Shown: positions 52,067 to 61,030, counted from the first letter of the stretch. The stretch is 64,000 bases of DNA from Rhodovulum sulfidophilum (GCA_003241785.1 QFPW01000013.1:1-64000); one strand, 5' to 3'. Notes: generated from the sequence alone by a model not told the origin. Numbers and translations: made by a program.

Positions 52067-52816
52067 TCACGGCGAGACGAGGCGCGCCTCGAAGGCGGGG
52101 TCGCGGATATCGATCTCCTGCCCGGACAGATCCTCGGGCCTGTGGGAGAGGAGCCAGGCGACCGCCCGCGCCGGGACCTCGGGGGGAAGGAGTTCCTCCC
52201 GCCTGAGGCGGCTGATGGGGTTCAGGCCGGAGGCGCGGATGCCGGCCTGCATGTCGGTGTCCACCACGCCGGGACGGAAGCCGTAGCAGCGGATCCCGCG
52301 CGCGCCGTATTCGAGCGCGAGGCAGCGGGTCAGCATGGCCAGCCCGGCCTTGGAGGCGCAATAGGCGCTCCACCCCTCCATCGGGGTCGCCGCCGCGCCG
52401 CTGCTGATGTTCACGATCACGCCGTCCGTCAAACGGGGAAGGCCGGCGCGGACGACGTCGCAGGCGCCCACCAGATTGACCGTGATCAGCCGCGCCCACG
52501 CCGACGGATCGGTATCGCCGAGGAGCGCGATCGGCTCGATCAGCCCGGCGTTGTTGACAAGCCCGGACAGGCGGCCGCCCGTCCAGTCGGCGGCGAAAGC
52601 GACCCCGGCCTCCACCGTCTCCCTGTCGGCCACGTCGAGCGCGACGGCCAGGGCCCGGCCCCCGGCCGCGGCGATCTCGGCGGCCACCGCCGCGGCATCC
52701 TCGCGCCGCCGGCATCCCAGCGCGACGGGGTAGCCGGCCTCGGCGAGCGCGAAGGCGATGCTCCGCCCCAGACCGCGGCCGGCCCCGGTGATGAGAACAG
52801 CTCCTCGATGGTTCAT
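52067..52816 (-). CDS. Short-chain dehydrogenase/reductase (SDR) 1
   Basis: A 249-residue classical SDR: cofactor motif TGAGRGLGRS (TGxxxGxG), NNAG, catalytic Ser in NISSGAAA and Y-x-x-x-K in YCASK. NAD(P)-dependent oxidation or reduction of a hydroxyl. Last gene of the minus-strand TRAP cluster; it follows SDR 2 by 18 nt. With an FAH-family hydrolase in the cluster it could be a sugar-acid dehydrogenase. Confidence 0.9.
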   Translation of the reverse strand: MNHRGAVLITGAGRGLGRSIAFALAEAGYPVALGCRRREDAAAVAAEIAAAGGRALAVALDVADRETVEAGVAFAADWTGGRLSGLVNNAGLIEPIALLGDTDPSAWARLITVNLVGACDVVRAGLPRLTDGVIVNISSGAAATPMEGWSAYCASKAGLAMLTRCLALEYGARGIRCYGFRPGVVDTDMQAGIRASGLNPISRLRREELLPPEVPARAVAWLLSHRPEDLSGQEIDIRDPAFEARLVSP

Positions 52817-52834
52817 GAAATGCGCCTTCTGTTC

Positions 52835-53587
52835 CTAGATCATTCCGGCGAGCACGCCGCCCGTCGGGAAAAGCGAGGCGCCGGTGAGGTAGCTCGACTG
52901 GCTCGACAGAAGAAAGAGCGTCGCCGCCGCCACCTCCTCCACCGTGCCCGCGCGGCCCATCGGGATCGCCTCGGCCCTCTGCTGCTCCACCCGGGCCACG
53001 TCCACGCCGCTTCGCGCGGCGATGTCGCGGTTCAGCGCCGAGGTGAGCGGCGTGTCGATCAATCCGGGCGCGAGATGATTTACCCGCGCGCCCCGCGGCC
53101 GCAGCAGGATCGCGAGCGAGGCGGCCAGATTGCGCAGTCCCGCCTTGCTGGCGGCGTAGATCGGCGTCGCCGGCGAAGCCCGCAGGCCCGAGATCGAGCC
53201 GATCAGGACCACGCCCGCGCCCTCGGCGAGACAGGGCCCGAGCTCGCGGAGAAGAAAGAAGGGCGCGAGGAGGTTGACGCTCAGGACCCGCGCCGCCTCG
53301 TCCTCGCCGATCTCCTCCCATCCCGCCGGGTCGAGGATGCCGGCGGCGTAGACGACGCCGTTGAGCGGGCCTTCCGCCAGCCGCGCGATCTTCGCGCGGT
53401 CCGCGGCCGCGGAGATGTCGGCCGTGATCCATGGGCCGGGCCAGCCCTCGGGCCGCGGCGAACGGTCGGCGCCCAGGACCTCGCTGCCCGCGGCGTTGAG
53501 CCTGTCGGCCACCGCGCCGCCGATGCCGCCTCCGGCGCCGACGACCAGGACGCGGCCGGGCAGGTCCAGCGTGACGGCGGCGGTCAC
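52835..53587 (-). CDS. Short-chain dehydrogenase/reductase (SDR) 2
   Basis: A 250-residue classical SDR: GAGGGIGGAVADRL cofactor loop, Ser in GSISGLRAS, Y-x-x-x-K in YAASK and PGLIDTPLT. The GTG start overlaps the GntR stop by 3 nt, giving coupled translation. It shares only the fold with SDR 1, suggesting two oxidation steps on the same pathway. Confidence 0.89.
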   Translation of the reverse strand: MTAAVTLDLPGRVLVVGAGGGIGGAVADRLNAAGSEVLGADRSPRPEGWPGPWITADISAAADRAKIARLAEGPLNGVVYAAGILDPAGWEEIGEDEAARVLSVNLLAPFFLLRELGPCLAEGAGVVLIGSISGLRASPATPIYAASKAGLRNLAASLAILLRPRGARVNHLAPGLIDTPLTSALNRDIAARSGVDVARVEQQRAEAIPMGRAGTVEEVAAATLFLLSSQSSYLTGASLFPTGGVLAGMI

Positions 53588-54261
53588 AATCCGTTCTCCG
53601 CCAGGATCGTGGCCAGATCCTCGCCCGCGCGGCGAATATGCGCGCGCGCCGCTTCCCGCGCGGCCTCCGGGTCCCGCCGGCGCAGGGCCTCGATCAGCTC
53701 GGCGTGCTCGGCGATGGTCAGGCTGGCCCGGCCGGGAATGAGCTGGTAGCCCAGGCGGTAGCGGGCCGAGCCGGTCCAGACATCCTCCAGCATGCGGCTG
53801 AGCTGGTCGCTGCCCGTCGCCTGGAGGATGCGGCGGTGGAGCGCCCAGTTCGCCACCCCCATGGCGGTGAAGTCCTGGCGCTCGTACGCCTCGGCGAATT
53901 CGGCGTTGATCTCGGTCAGGTCGTCTGCGAGCGCCGTGTCGGCGGACCGGGCGGCGCGCCAGGCCGCCAGCCCCTCCAGCTCGCAGCGGATCTCGAACAG
54001 GTCCCGCGCCGTCTGCGCCGAGAGGCCGACCACCCGCATCCCCTTGTGCGGCTCGCTTTCGACGAGGCCTTCGCGCTCGAGTTTCAGGAGCGCCTCGCGA
54101 ACCGGCATGTTCGAAAGGCCGAGCTCCTGCGACAATTCCGCCAGCGTCATGCGCTGGCCGGGCGCGTAGGTGCCGTTGATGATCTGCTCGCGCAGGAATT
54201 CGTAGACCAGATCCGCCTTGCGGCGGTGGAGGATCGGGCCGGTCTTGAGGTGTTCGATCAT
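53584..54261 (-). CDS. GntR-family regulator, FCD subfamily
   Basis: A 225-residue regulator: winged helix RMTLAELSQELGLSNMPVREALLKLEREGL and FCD helices (NWALHRRILQATG, AEHAELIEAL). It is embedded in the TRAP operon, its ATG overlapping the stop of the upstream gene. It likely controls the operon through the TTGAT repeat array at 59133-59155. Confidence 0.9.
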   Translation of the reverse strand: MIEHLKTGPILHRRKADLVYEFLREQIINGTYAPGQRMTLAELSQELGLSNMPVREALLKLEREGLVESEPHKGMRVVGLSAQTARDLFEIRCELEGLAAWRAARSADTALADDLTEINAEFAEAYERQDFTAMGVANWALHRRILQATGSDQLSRMLEDVWTGSARYRLGYQLIPGRASLTIAEHAELIEALRRRDPEAAREAARAHIRRAGEDLATILAENGL

Positions 54262-55001
54262 CGTCTGTCCTTGCGCGGGCGCCACGTGTCGCGGGGGACG
54301 GGCCGCGGATCGGGGTCGTGGATGGGAAGCAGAGCTTCGCTCCGTTCCGCGAGGTCGTCGACCAGTCGATGCCAGAGGCCCGCCTCCTCGGCGGCGCCGA
54401 GGGCGACGCCCTCGGTGAGGTTGCGTGTCGTGAAGACCGGGTCGGCGATGGCGACGCGCCCCTCCGGCGTCTGGACGATGACGGCGGCGGAGGCCGGATG
54501 ATGCACGCCGACCTCCATCAGCGCGAGGCCCGGCAGGATCTCCGCCTCCCCGGCCACGGGACGGGCGGCCCGGACGGCCGCGCGCACCTCGGGCGGCAGA
54601 GGGTGGACGAGCGCCGGCTCCTCCGGCAGGGCGAGGTCGGCGAGGCCCCGCGCGGAGGCATGGACCGGGATGCCCGCGAGAGCCGGGAGCCCGCCCGCCG
54701 CGTAGGGGCCGAAGCTCGTGAGCAGGATGGCGTCGGGTCGGATCCCACGCGCCGCGAGCGTCGTCTCCAGTCGGGGTCCGCGGGGGCGGAAGCCCGAAGC
54801 CGGCCCCTTCCGCGCCCGGATCGCCGCGTTGAGGGCGGCGTGGTCGGCCGGCAGCCCCGTGTCGACCAGCACCGTCGCCGGGCCGTGAAGCAGGAAGGCG
54901 TGGATCGCGATGTCTTCCATGGTGCCGAAGCCCCGCTGGAAGAACACCTCCGGCCCGGGCACGGCGCAGTCGTAGAGCGGCAGGATCTCGATCTCCCACA
55001 T
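54258..55001 (-). CDS. Metallo-beta-lactamase-fold protein lacking the zinc motif
   Basis: A 247-residue protein that begins MWEIEILPLYDCAVPGPEVFF and has the fold's VLVDTGLPADHAALNAAI. Where relatives carry HxHxDH it reads LLTSFGPYAAGGLPAL, so the metal-binding histidines are missing. Later family histidines (GVHHPASAAV, LPIHDPD) are partly kept. It may be a non-catalytic or differently catalytic relative. The gene overlaps the GntR gene by 4 nt. Confidence 0.75.
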   Translation of the reverse strand: MWEIEILPLYDCAVPGPEVFFQRGFGTMEDIAIHAFLLHGPATVLVDTGLPADHAALNAAIRARKGPASGFRPRGPRLETTLAARGIRPDAILLTSFGPYAAGGLPALAGIPVHASARGLADLALPEEPALVHPLPPEVRAAVRAARPVAGEAEILPGLALMEVGVHHPASAAVIVQTPEGRVAIADPVFTTRNLTEGVALGAAEEAGLWHRLVDDLAERSEALLPIHDPDPRPVPRDTWRPRKDRR

Positions 55002-55005
55002 CGGC

Positions 55006-55902
55006 CTAGCCCGCGATCCGATGTAGCCAGTCGGTCATGCCGCTCTCCAGCGTGAAGCGGGGTTGCCAGCCAAAATCCGCGCGCGCGCGGTCGAGCCTGC
55101 AGGCGCCCCGCAAATGGCGGGCGGGGTCTATCCCCGGAGCTTGGGCGATCCGCGCGCGCGGGACAAGATGCTTCACCACGCCCGCCAGCTCCCGCCGATA
55201 GCGAAGCACGCCCCCGGTGACGTTGTAGACGTCGCGCGGCAGCGCCGGGGCCGTCGCGGCGGTCACCAGCGCCTCGGCCAGATCGACGACATAGGTGAAG
55301 TCGCAGGGATGGTCGCCCCCCGCCGCCTCCTCCACCGCCTCGCCTTCCAGGACGCGCGGCAGGAAGTACTCGCCGATCTGGTTGCCGCGGCCGTAGACGA
55401 AGCCTGTGCGGAAGGACGCCACGCTGCCGCCGTAGGTGCGCCGGTGGGTGGCGCAATAGACCTCGGACATCAGCTTGCTGCCGTCGTAGACGGTGAGCGG
55501 GTCGGCGCGGTCGTCCTCGGAGAGCGGCGCGAGATCGGGGCGATCGCCGTAGAGCGTCGCCGTCGAGACGTTGAGAAAGCGCGCGCCGACGGCGAGGGCC
55601 TCCTCCAGGAGCGCGGCCGTGGCCGTCACGTTGACGTCGAGCGTCATGAGCGGGTCCACCCGCGACCGGGCCGGCCCCACGACCGCCGCGCAGTGGATCA
55701 CGGCCTCGACGTCGCGCATCGCCTCCCGCCCGGCGGCGCGGTCGCGGATGTCGAACGTCGCCGTCTCATCTGGCCGCGCCCAGAGCCGGCCGGTCGGCCA
55801 GGCGAAATCGGCCAGCCGCACCCGGTGCCCCCGCGCCTGCGCGGTCTCGGTGATATGCTGGGCGACCATTCCGCTGCCGCCGGTCACGAGAAAGGTCGCC
55901 AT
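55006..55902 (-). CDS. NAD(P)-dependent epimerase/dehydratase (extended SDR)
   Basis: A 298-residue extended SDR. Cofactor loop VTGGSGMVAQHI (TGGxGxxG-like), VSTATLYGD and Y-x-x-x-K in YDGSK. RTGFVYGRGNQIGEYFLPRVLEG fits sugar-nucleotide epimerase or uronate-dehydrogenase relatives. In this cluster a sugar-acid oxidation or epimerisation is plausible. Its start overlaps the cupin stop by one base. Confidence 0.86.
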   Translation of the reverse strand: MATFLVTGGSGMVAQHITETAQARGHRVRLADFAWPTGRLWARPDETATFDIRDRAAGREAMRDVEAVIHCAAVVGPARSRVDPLMTLDVNVTATAALLEEALAVGARFLNVSTATLYGDRPDLAPLSEDDRADPLTVYDGSKLMSEVYCATHRRTYGGSVASFRTGFVYGRGNQIGEYFLPRVLEGEAVEEAAGGDHPCDFTYVVDLAEALVTAATAPALPRDVYNVTGGVLRYRRELAGVVKHLVPRARIAQAPGIDPARHLRGACRLDRARADFGWQPRFTLESGMTDWLHRIAG

Positions 55903-56255
55903 CAGCCGGGCAGTTCCACGGTGGTGACGGGAAGGTCGCCCGTGAGCTGGACGATGTTGAGAAACTGGAGCGGCCCCGCGCCGGTATTGGTCAGCGCGTG
56001 CGGGACGTGAGGGGGAGTCGCGATGACATCCCCCTCGCCCACCGGAATGGCCGCCTCGCCCACGCGGGCCACGCCGGTGCCGGTCAGGATGACCCAGTAT
56101 TCGGTCTTGCCGGTATGCACGTGCAGCGACACCGATTGCCCGGCCGAGACGGAGTAGCGCGAGAGCTTGGCGGGCGGGTCGGCCCTGTTGACCCAGCGGA
56201 TGGCGAGCCGTTCGGCCCCGCCATGCAGGATTTCGGGGGAGGCGGGCTGTGTCAT
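55902..56255 (-). CDS. Small cupin-domain protein
   Basis: A 117-residue single cupin: SVSLHVHTGKTEYWVILTGTGVARVG supplies the two-His-one-Glu metal site and IPVGEGDVIATPPHVPHALTNTG the last His. Similar proteins are isomerases or accessory enzymes in sugar-acid pathways. The ATG overlaps the dctM stop. Confidence 0.87.
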   Translation of the reverse strand: MTQPASPEILHGGAERLAIRWVNRADPPAKLSRYSVSAGQSVSLHVHTGKTEYWVILTGTGVARVGEAAIPVGEGDVIATPPHVPHALTNTGAGPLQFLNIVQLTGDLPVTTVELPG

Positions 56256-57538
56256 GGGAGAGCAGGTCCGTATACGAGGTCGGGAAGCCACAGCACGAGT
56301 TGCGGCACGAAAGTGATGAGCGCGAGCACGACGAGGAAGCCGCCGATGAAGGGCAGCGCCTCCCTGGCCACGGCCATGATCGGAGCGCGCGCGATGTTGG
56401 CGACGATGAAGAGCGCCATGCCGACCGGCGGATGGATCATCCCGATCATCATGTTGACGATCATCACCATGCCGAAGTGGACCGGGTCGATCCCGACCGC
56501 GACGATGGCCGGGACCACCACCGGCGTGACGAGGATGAGCGTGGCGGAGACGTCGAGCAGCATTCCCAGCAGCAGCAGGAAGACGTTGAGGAAGAGCAGC
56601 AGCAGGATGGGCGAGAGCTGCATGTCCAGCACCCACTGGGTGATGCCCTGCGGGATCTGCTCGCGCGCGAGGATCCAGGCGAAGACATTGGCGCTGGCCA
56701 CGATCACCATGATCCCCCCGGTGGAGAGCACCGTGTCGCGGAAGGCGAGCGCGATCTCGCTGGCCCGCGTCTGCCGGTGGTAGACCGCCGCCAGCAGGAG
56801 GGCGTAGAGCACCCCCACCGCCGCGACCTCCGTCGCGGTGAAGATGCCGGTGCGCATCCCGCCGATGAGGCCGATCGGCACCACCAGCGCGGGCAGCGCC
56901 TTCCAGGTGGCGCGGCCGCGGTCGGGCCAGTCCATGCGGGGGTGGACGGGCAGGTCCATCGTCTTGCCGCGGTAGTGGACGATGCCCATGAGGACGGCCA
57001 CCATCAGCAGTCCCGGAACCACGCCGGCGAGGAACATCCGGCCGATGGAGACATCGGCGATGAAGGCGTAGAGGACCGCGACGGTCGAGGGCGGCAGCAC
57101 CGGTCCGATCGTCGCCGAGGCCGCCGTGATCGCCGCCGAGAAGCGCGCCGTGTAGCCCTTGAGCATCATCGCCCGGATCTCGACCGTGCCGAGGCCGGCC
57201 GCGTCGGCGAGCGCCGAGCCCGACATGCCGGAGAACACCAGCGATCCGATGATGTTGACCTGCGCCAGGCCCGCGCGCCAATGGCCGACCATGGCGACGG
57301 AGAAGTCGAAGATCCGCTGGGTCACGCCGCTCGCGTTCATCAGATTGCCCATGAGCAGGAACATGGGGATGGCGATCAGGGTGAAGCTGTCGATCCCGAA
57401 GGCCAGGCGCTGGCCGACGATGGAGAGCGGCACTCCCGCCACGACCACGCCGCCGATGCCGACGAGGAGCAGGCTCGCCGCCACGGGGATGCCCGCGGCC
57501 AGGAGGGCGAACAGCGAAAGGATGTAGAGAGCGCTCAT
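56252..57538 (-). CDS. dctM: TRAP transporter large permease, DctM
   Basis: A 428-residue protein with about 12 membrane spans. It contains PMFLLMGNLMNASGVTQRIF, FSGMSGSALADAAGLGTVEIRAM and MIHPPVGMALFI, hallmark DctM segments. It uses an ion gradient to import an organic acid captured by DctP. The start overlaps the dctQ stop. Confidence 0.93.
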   Translation of the reverse strand: MSALYILSLFALLAAGIPVAASLLLVGIGGVVVAGVPLSIVGQRLAFGIDSFTLIAIPMFLLMGNLMNASGVTQRIFDFSVAMVGHWRAGLAQVNIIGSLVFSGMSGSALADAAGLGTVEIRAMMLKGYTARFSAAITAASATIGPVLPPSTVAVLYAFIADVSIGRMFLAGVVPGLLMVAVLMGIVHYRGKTMDLPVHPRMDWPDRGRATWKALPALVVPIGLIGGMRTGIFTATEVAAVGVLYALLLAAVYHRQTRASEIALAFRDTVLSTGGIMVIVASANVFAWILAREQIPQGITQWVLDMQLSPILLLLFLNVFLLLLGMLLDVSATLILVTPVVVPAIVAVGIDPVHFGMVMIVNMMIGMIHPPVGMALFIVANIARAPIMAVAREALPFIGGFLVVLALITFVPQLVLWLPDLVYGPALP

Positions 57539-58056
57539 GTCAGAGCCTTCGGTAGGTCATGCCCCTCGGCACCGACGGGATCAACGAAGGCGCGCAGCAG
57601 GCGCAGCGCGCAGTGGAACGCGGTGAGCATCCCGCCCGCGACCAGGGGCCAGGCGAGAAGCGAGGTCGGAAGCTCCGTCGCCACCATGGGCATGCCCCGC
57701 ACCGCCTGGGCGAGGGCGTGGCCCTGGGTCGCGACGAAGATGAAGAGCACGACCATGACGGCGTCCCGGATCATGCGGGAGGCGCGGCGCGGCCCGGGCG
57801 GCAGCATCTCGACGAATGTGTCGACGGCGAGGTCGCCGCCCTGGCGCGTGAGGGCCGCGGCGCCGATGAACGTCATCCAGACGAGAAGCAGGCGCGCGAT
57901 CTCCTCGACCCACATGAAGGGCGAGTGAAAGAGATAGCGCGAGAAGATCTGGAGGTTGACCACCGCCGCCAGGATGGCGACGGCGGCCATGCCGATCGCA
58001 TCCTCGGCACGGCCGATGAGCGTCTCGGCGCGGGTCAGAAGCACATGCGCGGTCAT
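57535..58056 (-). CDS. dctQ: TRAP transporter small permease, DctQ
   Basis: A 173-residue four-span protein: VVNLQIFSRYLFHSPFMWVEEIARLLLVWMTFIGAA is the typical DctQ signature. ATG at 58056, 3 nt after the DctP stop. Confidence 0.91.
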   Translation of the reverse strand: MTAHVLLTRAETLIGRAEDAIGMAAVAILAAVVNLQIFSRYLFHSPFMWVEEIARLLLVWMTFIGAAALTRQGGDLAVDTFVEMLPPGPRRASRMIRDAVMVVLFIFVATQGHALAQAVRGMPMVATELPTSLLAWPLVAGGMLTAFHCALRLLRAFVDPVGAEGHDLPKALT

Positions 58057-58059
58057 CGC

Positions 58060-59076
58060 TCAGCCAATCCCCACGTCGCGGATGCGGTCGTAGAGGCCGA
58101 CGTCGCCCCCCCAGCTCGGAGCGATGTCCGGTATGGACCTGAGCGCGGCCGCTTCCCAGGCGGCGAGGTCGTCGGGCGCCCGGAGGGTCATGCCGGCGGC
58201 CGTGAGCTTCTGCTTGACCTCCTCCTCGCCGCTCGTGAAGGCCTCGGTGACCAGTTCCGAGCCCGTGCGCAGCGCGGCGGTGAGGGCGGCCTGATCCTCG
58301 GGCGCGAGCTGCGACCAGGCCATGTCCGAGATCAGGATCGGTCCCGGCGCCGCGAAGGACCAGGCGACGAGGTTCACATAGCCCGTCACCTCGAAGAGCT
58401 TCTGGCTCAGCACCGTGTCGAGCGGCACGTCGGCCCCGTCGACGATGCCCGATTCGAGCGCCTGGTACATCTCCGCGAAGGCGATCGGGGTCGGGACGGC
58501 GCCGAAGCTGCGGAAGACCTGCGGATAGGGCGGCAGGTCGGCCACCCGGATCTTCTCGCCGCCGATCGCGGCCAGTGTCTCGTAGGGTTGGTCGCGCGAG
58601 ATGATGTGGCGCGTGCCGCGGTGGAACCAGCCGCAGACATGAAGCTGGGATTGCTCGAGCAGGCGGCGGTTCCATTCCGCGCCGATCTCGCCGTAGACCA
58701 CCTGCTCCCAGTGCGGATTGTCGCGGAAGAGATAGGGCGCGTCGAGGACGGCCAGCTCCTTCAGATGCACGTTCGCCCCGCCCGGGGAGGCGAGCAGCAT
58801 GTCCACGCCGCCGGTGCGCAGCGCGATGTTCATGTCCCGCTCCGTGCCCAGCTGGGAGGAGGGGAAAATCTCGAGCTTCACCCGGCCATCGGTGGCGGCC
58901 TCGACCTCCCGCCCCGCGAGCTCGAGCCCGCGATGGAACTGATGCGTGGCCGCCAGCACATGGCCGACCCGGAGCCGCGTGGTCGCGGCCCGGGCCAGGC
59001 CGGGGGCGAGCCCGGCCGTTCCCGCGAACGCGGCCCCGAGGGCCAGCGCGCGGCGCCGCGTCGTTCTTGTCGTCAT
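58060..59076 (-). CDS. dctP: TRAP transporter substrate-binding protein, DctP
   Basis: A 338-residue periplasmic protein. A twin-arginine-like signal (MTTRTTRRRALALGAAFAGTAG ... ARAA) precedes LRVGHVLAATHQFHRGLELAGREVEAATDGRVKLEIFPSSQLGTERDM, the DctP opening. The conserved Arg for carboxylate binding is expected in EKIRVADLP. Start at 59076 has AGGAGAGAG; a longer frame to 59226 crosses the promoter and is rejected. First gene of the minus-strand TRAP operon. Confidence 0.92.
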   Translation of the reverse strand: MTTRTTRRRALALGAAFAGTAGLAPGLARAATTRLRVGHVLAATHQFHRGLELAGREVEAATDGRVKLEIFPSSQLGTERDMNIALRTGGVDMLLASPGGANVHLKELAVLDAPYLFRDNPHWEQVVYGEIGAEWNRRLLEQSQLHVCGWFHRGTRHIISRDQPYETLAAIGGEKIRVADLPPYPQVFRSFGAVPTPIAFAEMYQALESGIVDGADVPLDTVLSQKLFEVTGYVNLVAWSFAAPGPILISDMAWSQLAPEDQAALTAALRTGSELVTEAFTSGEEEVKQKLTAAGMTLRAPDDLAAWEAAALRSIPDIAPSWGGDVGLYDRIRDVGIG

Positions 59077-59132
59077 CTCTCTCCTCCCTGAGGGGCGAAA
59101 ATCACGGTTTCCCGGGATCCGTTCCGCATTTT

Positions 59133-59155
59133 TTGATAATTGATATTTGATCAAA
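59133..59155. promoter_or_regulatory. Triple TTGAT repeat with TTTGATCAAA palindrome in a divergent promoter
   Basis: Three heptamers, TTGATAA, TTGATAT and TTGATCA, run head to tail (59133-59153). The third forms the 10-bp palindrome TTTGATCAAA (59146-59155). This AT-rich block sits between dctP and the dehydrogenase gene. It is the best candidate operator for the cluster's GntR regulator. Confidence 0.6.
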
Positions 59156-59200
59156 CCATGGTAGATCAGCCCTGGCAAGAGGATTTTTCGGGAGGACGGA

Positions 59201-60166
59201 ATGCACGGGCAACGGGTGGTGGTCACCGACAGTGGCTTTGAAGACCTGGACCGGGAACGGCTGGCGGCGGAGCGAAGGGGAGCCGCCTTCGAGGCGCGGC
59301 AATGCCGGACGGCGGAGGAGGTGCGGGAGGCGGTCGCCGGGGCCGCCGTCGCGGTGGTGCAGTTCGCGCCGGTCGACGGCCGGGCGCTGGACGGGCTTTC
59401 GCCGGGCGCGCGACTGATCCGCTACGGGGTCGGCTTCGACAATATCGACGTCGCGGCGGCGCGGGCGCGCGGCCATGACGTGGCGTATGTGCCCGATTAT
59501 TGCGCCGGCGAAGTCGCCGACCACACGGCCGCGATGGCCCTCGCGCTTCTGCGCGGCCTGCCGATCCTGGACAGGCAGGTGCGCGACGGCGGATGGGGCG
59601 TCGTGAAGGCCACCCCCGCCATCGCGGCGGGAGGCGACGTCACCGTGGGGTTCCTCGGGCTCGGACGGATCGGCCAGGCGACGCTGGCGCGGCTTCGGGG
59701 CTTCGGGTTCAGGTTCGTCGTCGACGATCCGCGGATCGACGAATCGACGGCGGCGGATCTCGGCCTCGGCCGCGTGAGCCGGGCCGAGCTGCTCGGCCGC
59801 TCGGACGTGGTGATCCTGCATCTGCCGCTTTGCGACGCCACGCGCCACGTGCTCGACGCGGAGGCGCTGGCGGCGATGAAGCCCGGCGCGCTTCTGGTCA
59901 ACACGGCGCGCGGCGGCCTCGTCGACGAGACGGCGCTCGCCCGGGCGCTGGAGGAGGGCCATCTGGGCGGCGCCGCCCTCGACGTGTTCGAGACCGAGCC
60001 GCTTCCGGCCGAATCGCCGCTTCGATCCGCCCCGCGCCTCCTTTTGTCGCCGCACGCCTCCTGGTATTCGCGGACGGCCATCGCCAGGCTGCAGACGCTG
60101 GTCGCGGAGGAGATCGATCGCGCCCTGACCGGCCAGCCGCCGCGCTGCCCCGTGCCCGCCGTCTGA
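59201..60166 (+). CDS. D-2-hydroxyacid dehydrogenase
   Basis: A 321-residue NAD-dependent dehydrogenase. Rossmann motif GFLGLGRIGQATL, catalytic Arg in LVNTARGGLVDE, Glu in ALDVFETEPL and His in LSPHASWYS are all visible. It interconverts a 2-hydroxy acid and its 2-keto acid. GGGAGGACGG precedes the ATG. It is divergent from the TRAP operon and followed by an FAH-family hydrolase in the same direction. Confidence 0.91.
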   Translation: MHGQRVVVTDSGFEDLDRERLAAERRGAAFEARQCRTAEEVREAVAGAAVAVVQFAPVDGRALDGLSPGARLIRYGVGFDNIDVAAARARGHDVAYVPDYCAGEVADHTAAMALALLRGLPILDRQVRDGGWGVVKATPAIAAGGDVTVGFLGLGRIGQATLARLRGFGFRFVVDDPRIDESTAADLGLGRVSRAELLGRSDVVILHLPLCDATRHVLDAEALAAMKPGALLVNTARGGLVDETALARALEEGHLGGAALDVFETEPLPAESPLRSAPRLLLSPHASWYSRTAIARLQTLVAEEIDRALTGQPPRCPVPAV

Positions 60167-60193
60167 TCCCTGGCCACGAAGAAGGAAAGCCAA

Positions 60194-61030
60194 ATGAAAC
60201 TCGTGAGATATGGTCTGGCCGGTGAGGAAAGGCCGGGCCTCGTGGACGCGGACGGACGGATCCGCGACCTGTCCGGGCATGTCGGCGGCCTCGGGGGCGC
60301 GACCCTCGCCCCGGAGACCCTCGCACGGCTCGCCGCGCTCGATCCCGCCACCCTGCCCCGCGCGCCGGAGGGCGTCCGGCTCGGGCCCTGCGTCGAGCGC
60401 CCGGGGAATTTCATCGCCGTCGGCCTCAACTACGCCGACCACGCGGCCGAAACGGGAGCCGCCATTCCCGCCGAGCCGATCCTGTTCAACAAGGCGCCCT
60501 CCTGCGTCGTCGGCCCGGACGACGACATCCGGATCCCGCCCGGCTCCCGGCGGACCGATTGGGAGGTCGAGCTCGCCATCGTCATCGGCCGGCGCGCCTC
60601 CTATGTCTCGGAGGCGGACGCCCTGGCCCATGTAGCCGGGTTCTGCGTTTGCAACGACGTCTCGGAGCGCGACTACCAGCTCGAGCGCGGCGGAACCTGG
60701 ACGAAGGGGAAAGGTTGCCCGACCTTCGGGCCGCTCGGGCCTTGGCTGGTCACCCCCGACGAGGTCCCGGAGGTGGACCGGCTGTCGATGTGGCTCGACG
60801 TGAACGGGACCCGGATGCAGGCGGGCTCGACCGCGACGATGATCTTCGGGGCGCCGTTCCTCGTCGCCTACATATCGCAATTCATGATCCTGGAGCCGGG
60901 CGACGTCATCACGACCGGCACGCCGCCCGGCGTCGGCATGGGCCAGAAGCCGCCGCGCTATCTGGCCCCGGGCGATATCGTGGAGCTCGGGATCGACGGA
61001 CTGGGCCGGCAACGCCAGCGGGTCGTCTGA
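60194..61030 (+). CDS. Fumarylacetoacetate hydrolase (FAH) family enzyme
   Basis: A 278-residue enzyme with the FAH fold. Metal ligands lie in DWEVELAIVIGR (two Glu) and CNDVSERD (Asp); TKGKGCPTFGPLGPWLV and TGTPPGVGMGQKPPRYL are family motifs. Close relatives include 2,4-diketo-3-deoxy-L-fuconate hydrolase and ureidoglycolate lyase. With two SDRs and a TRAP importer, a non-phosphorylative sugar-acid pathway is a good working idea. AAGGAAAG precedes the ATG. Confidence 0.89.
   Translation: MKLVRYGLAGEERPGLVDADGRIRDLSGHVGGLGGATLAPETLARLAALDPATLPRAPEGVRLGPCVERPGNFIAVGLNYADHAAETGAAIPAEPILFNKAPSCVVGPDDDIRIPPGSRRTDWEVELAIVIGRRASYVSEADALAHVAGFCVCNDVSERDYQLERGGTWTKGKGCPTFGPLGPWLVTPDEVPEVDRLSMWLDVNGTRMQAGSTATMIFGAPFLVAYISQFMILEPGDVITTGTPPGVGMGQKPPRYLAPGDIVELGIDGLGRQRQRVV

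Noticed and set aside
59077..59226. N-terminal extension of DctP to 59226
   Set aside because: It would cross the AT-rich divergent promoter and the start of the dehydrogenase gene. The start at 59076 has AGGAGAGAG and a normal signal peptide.
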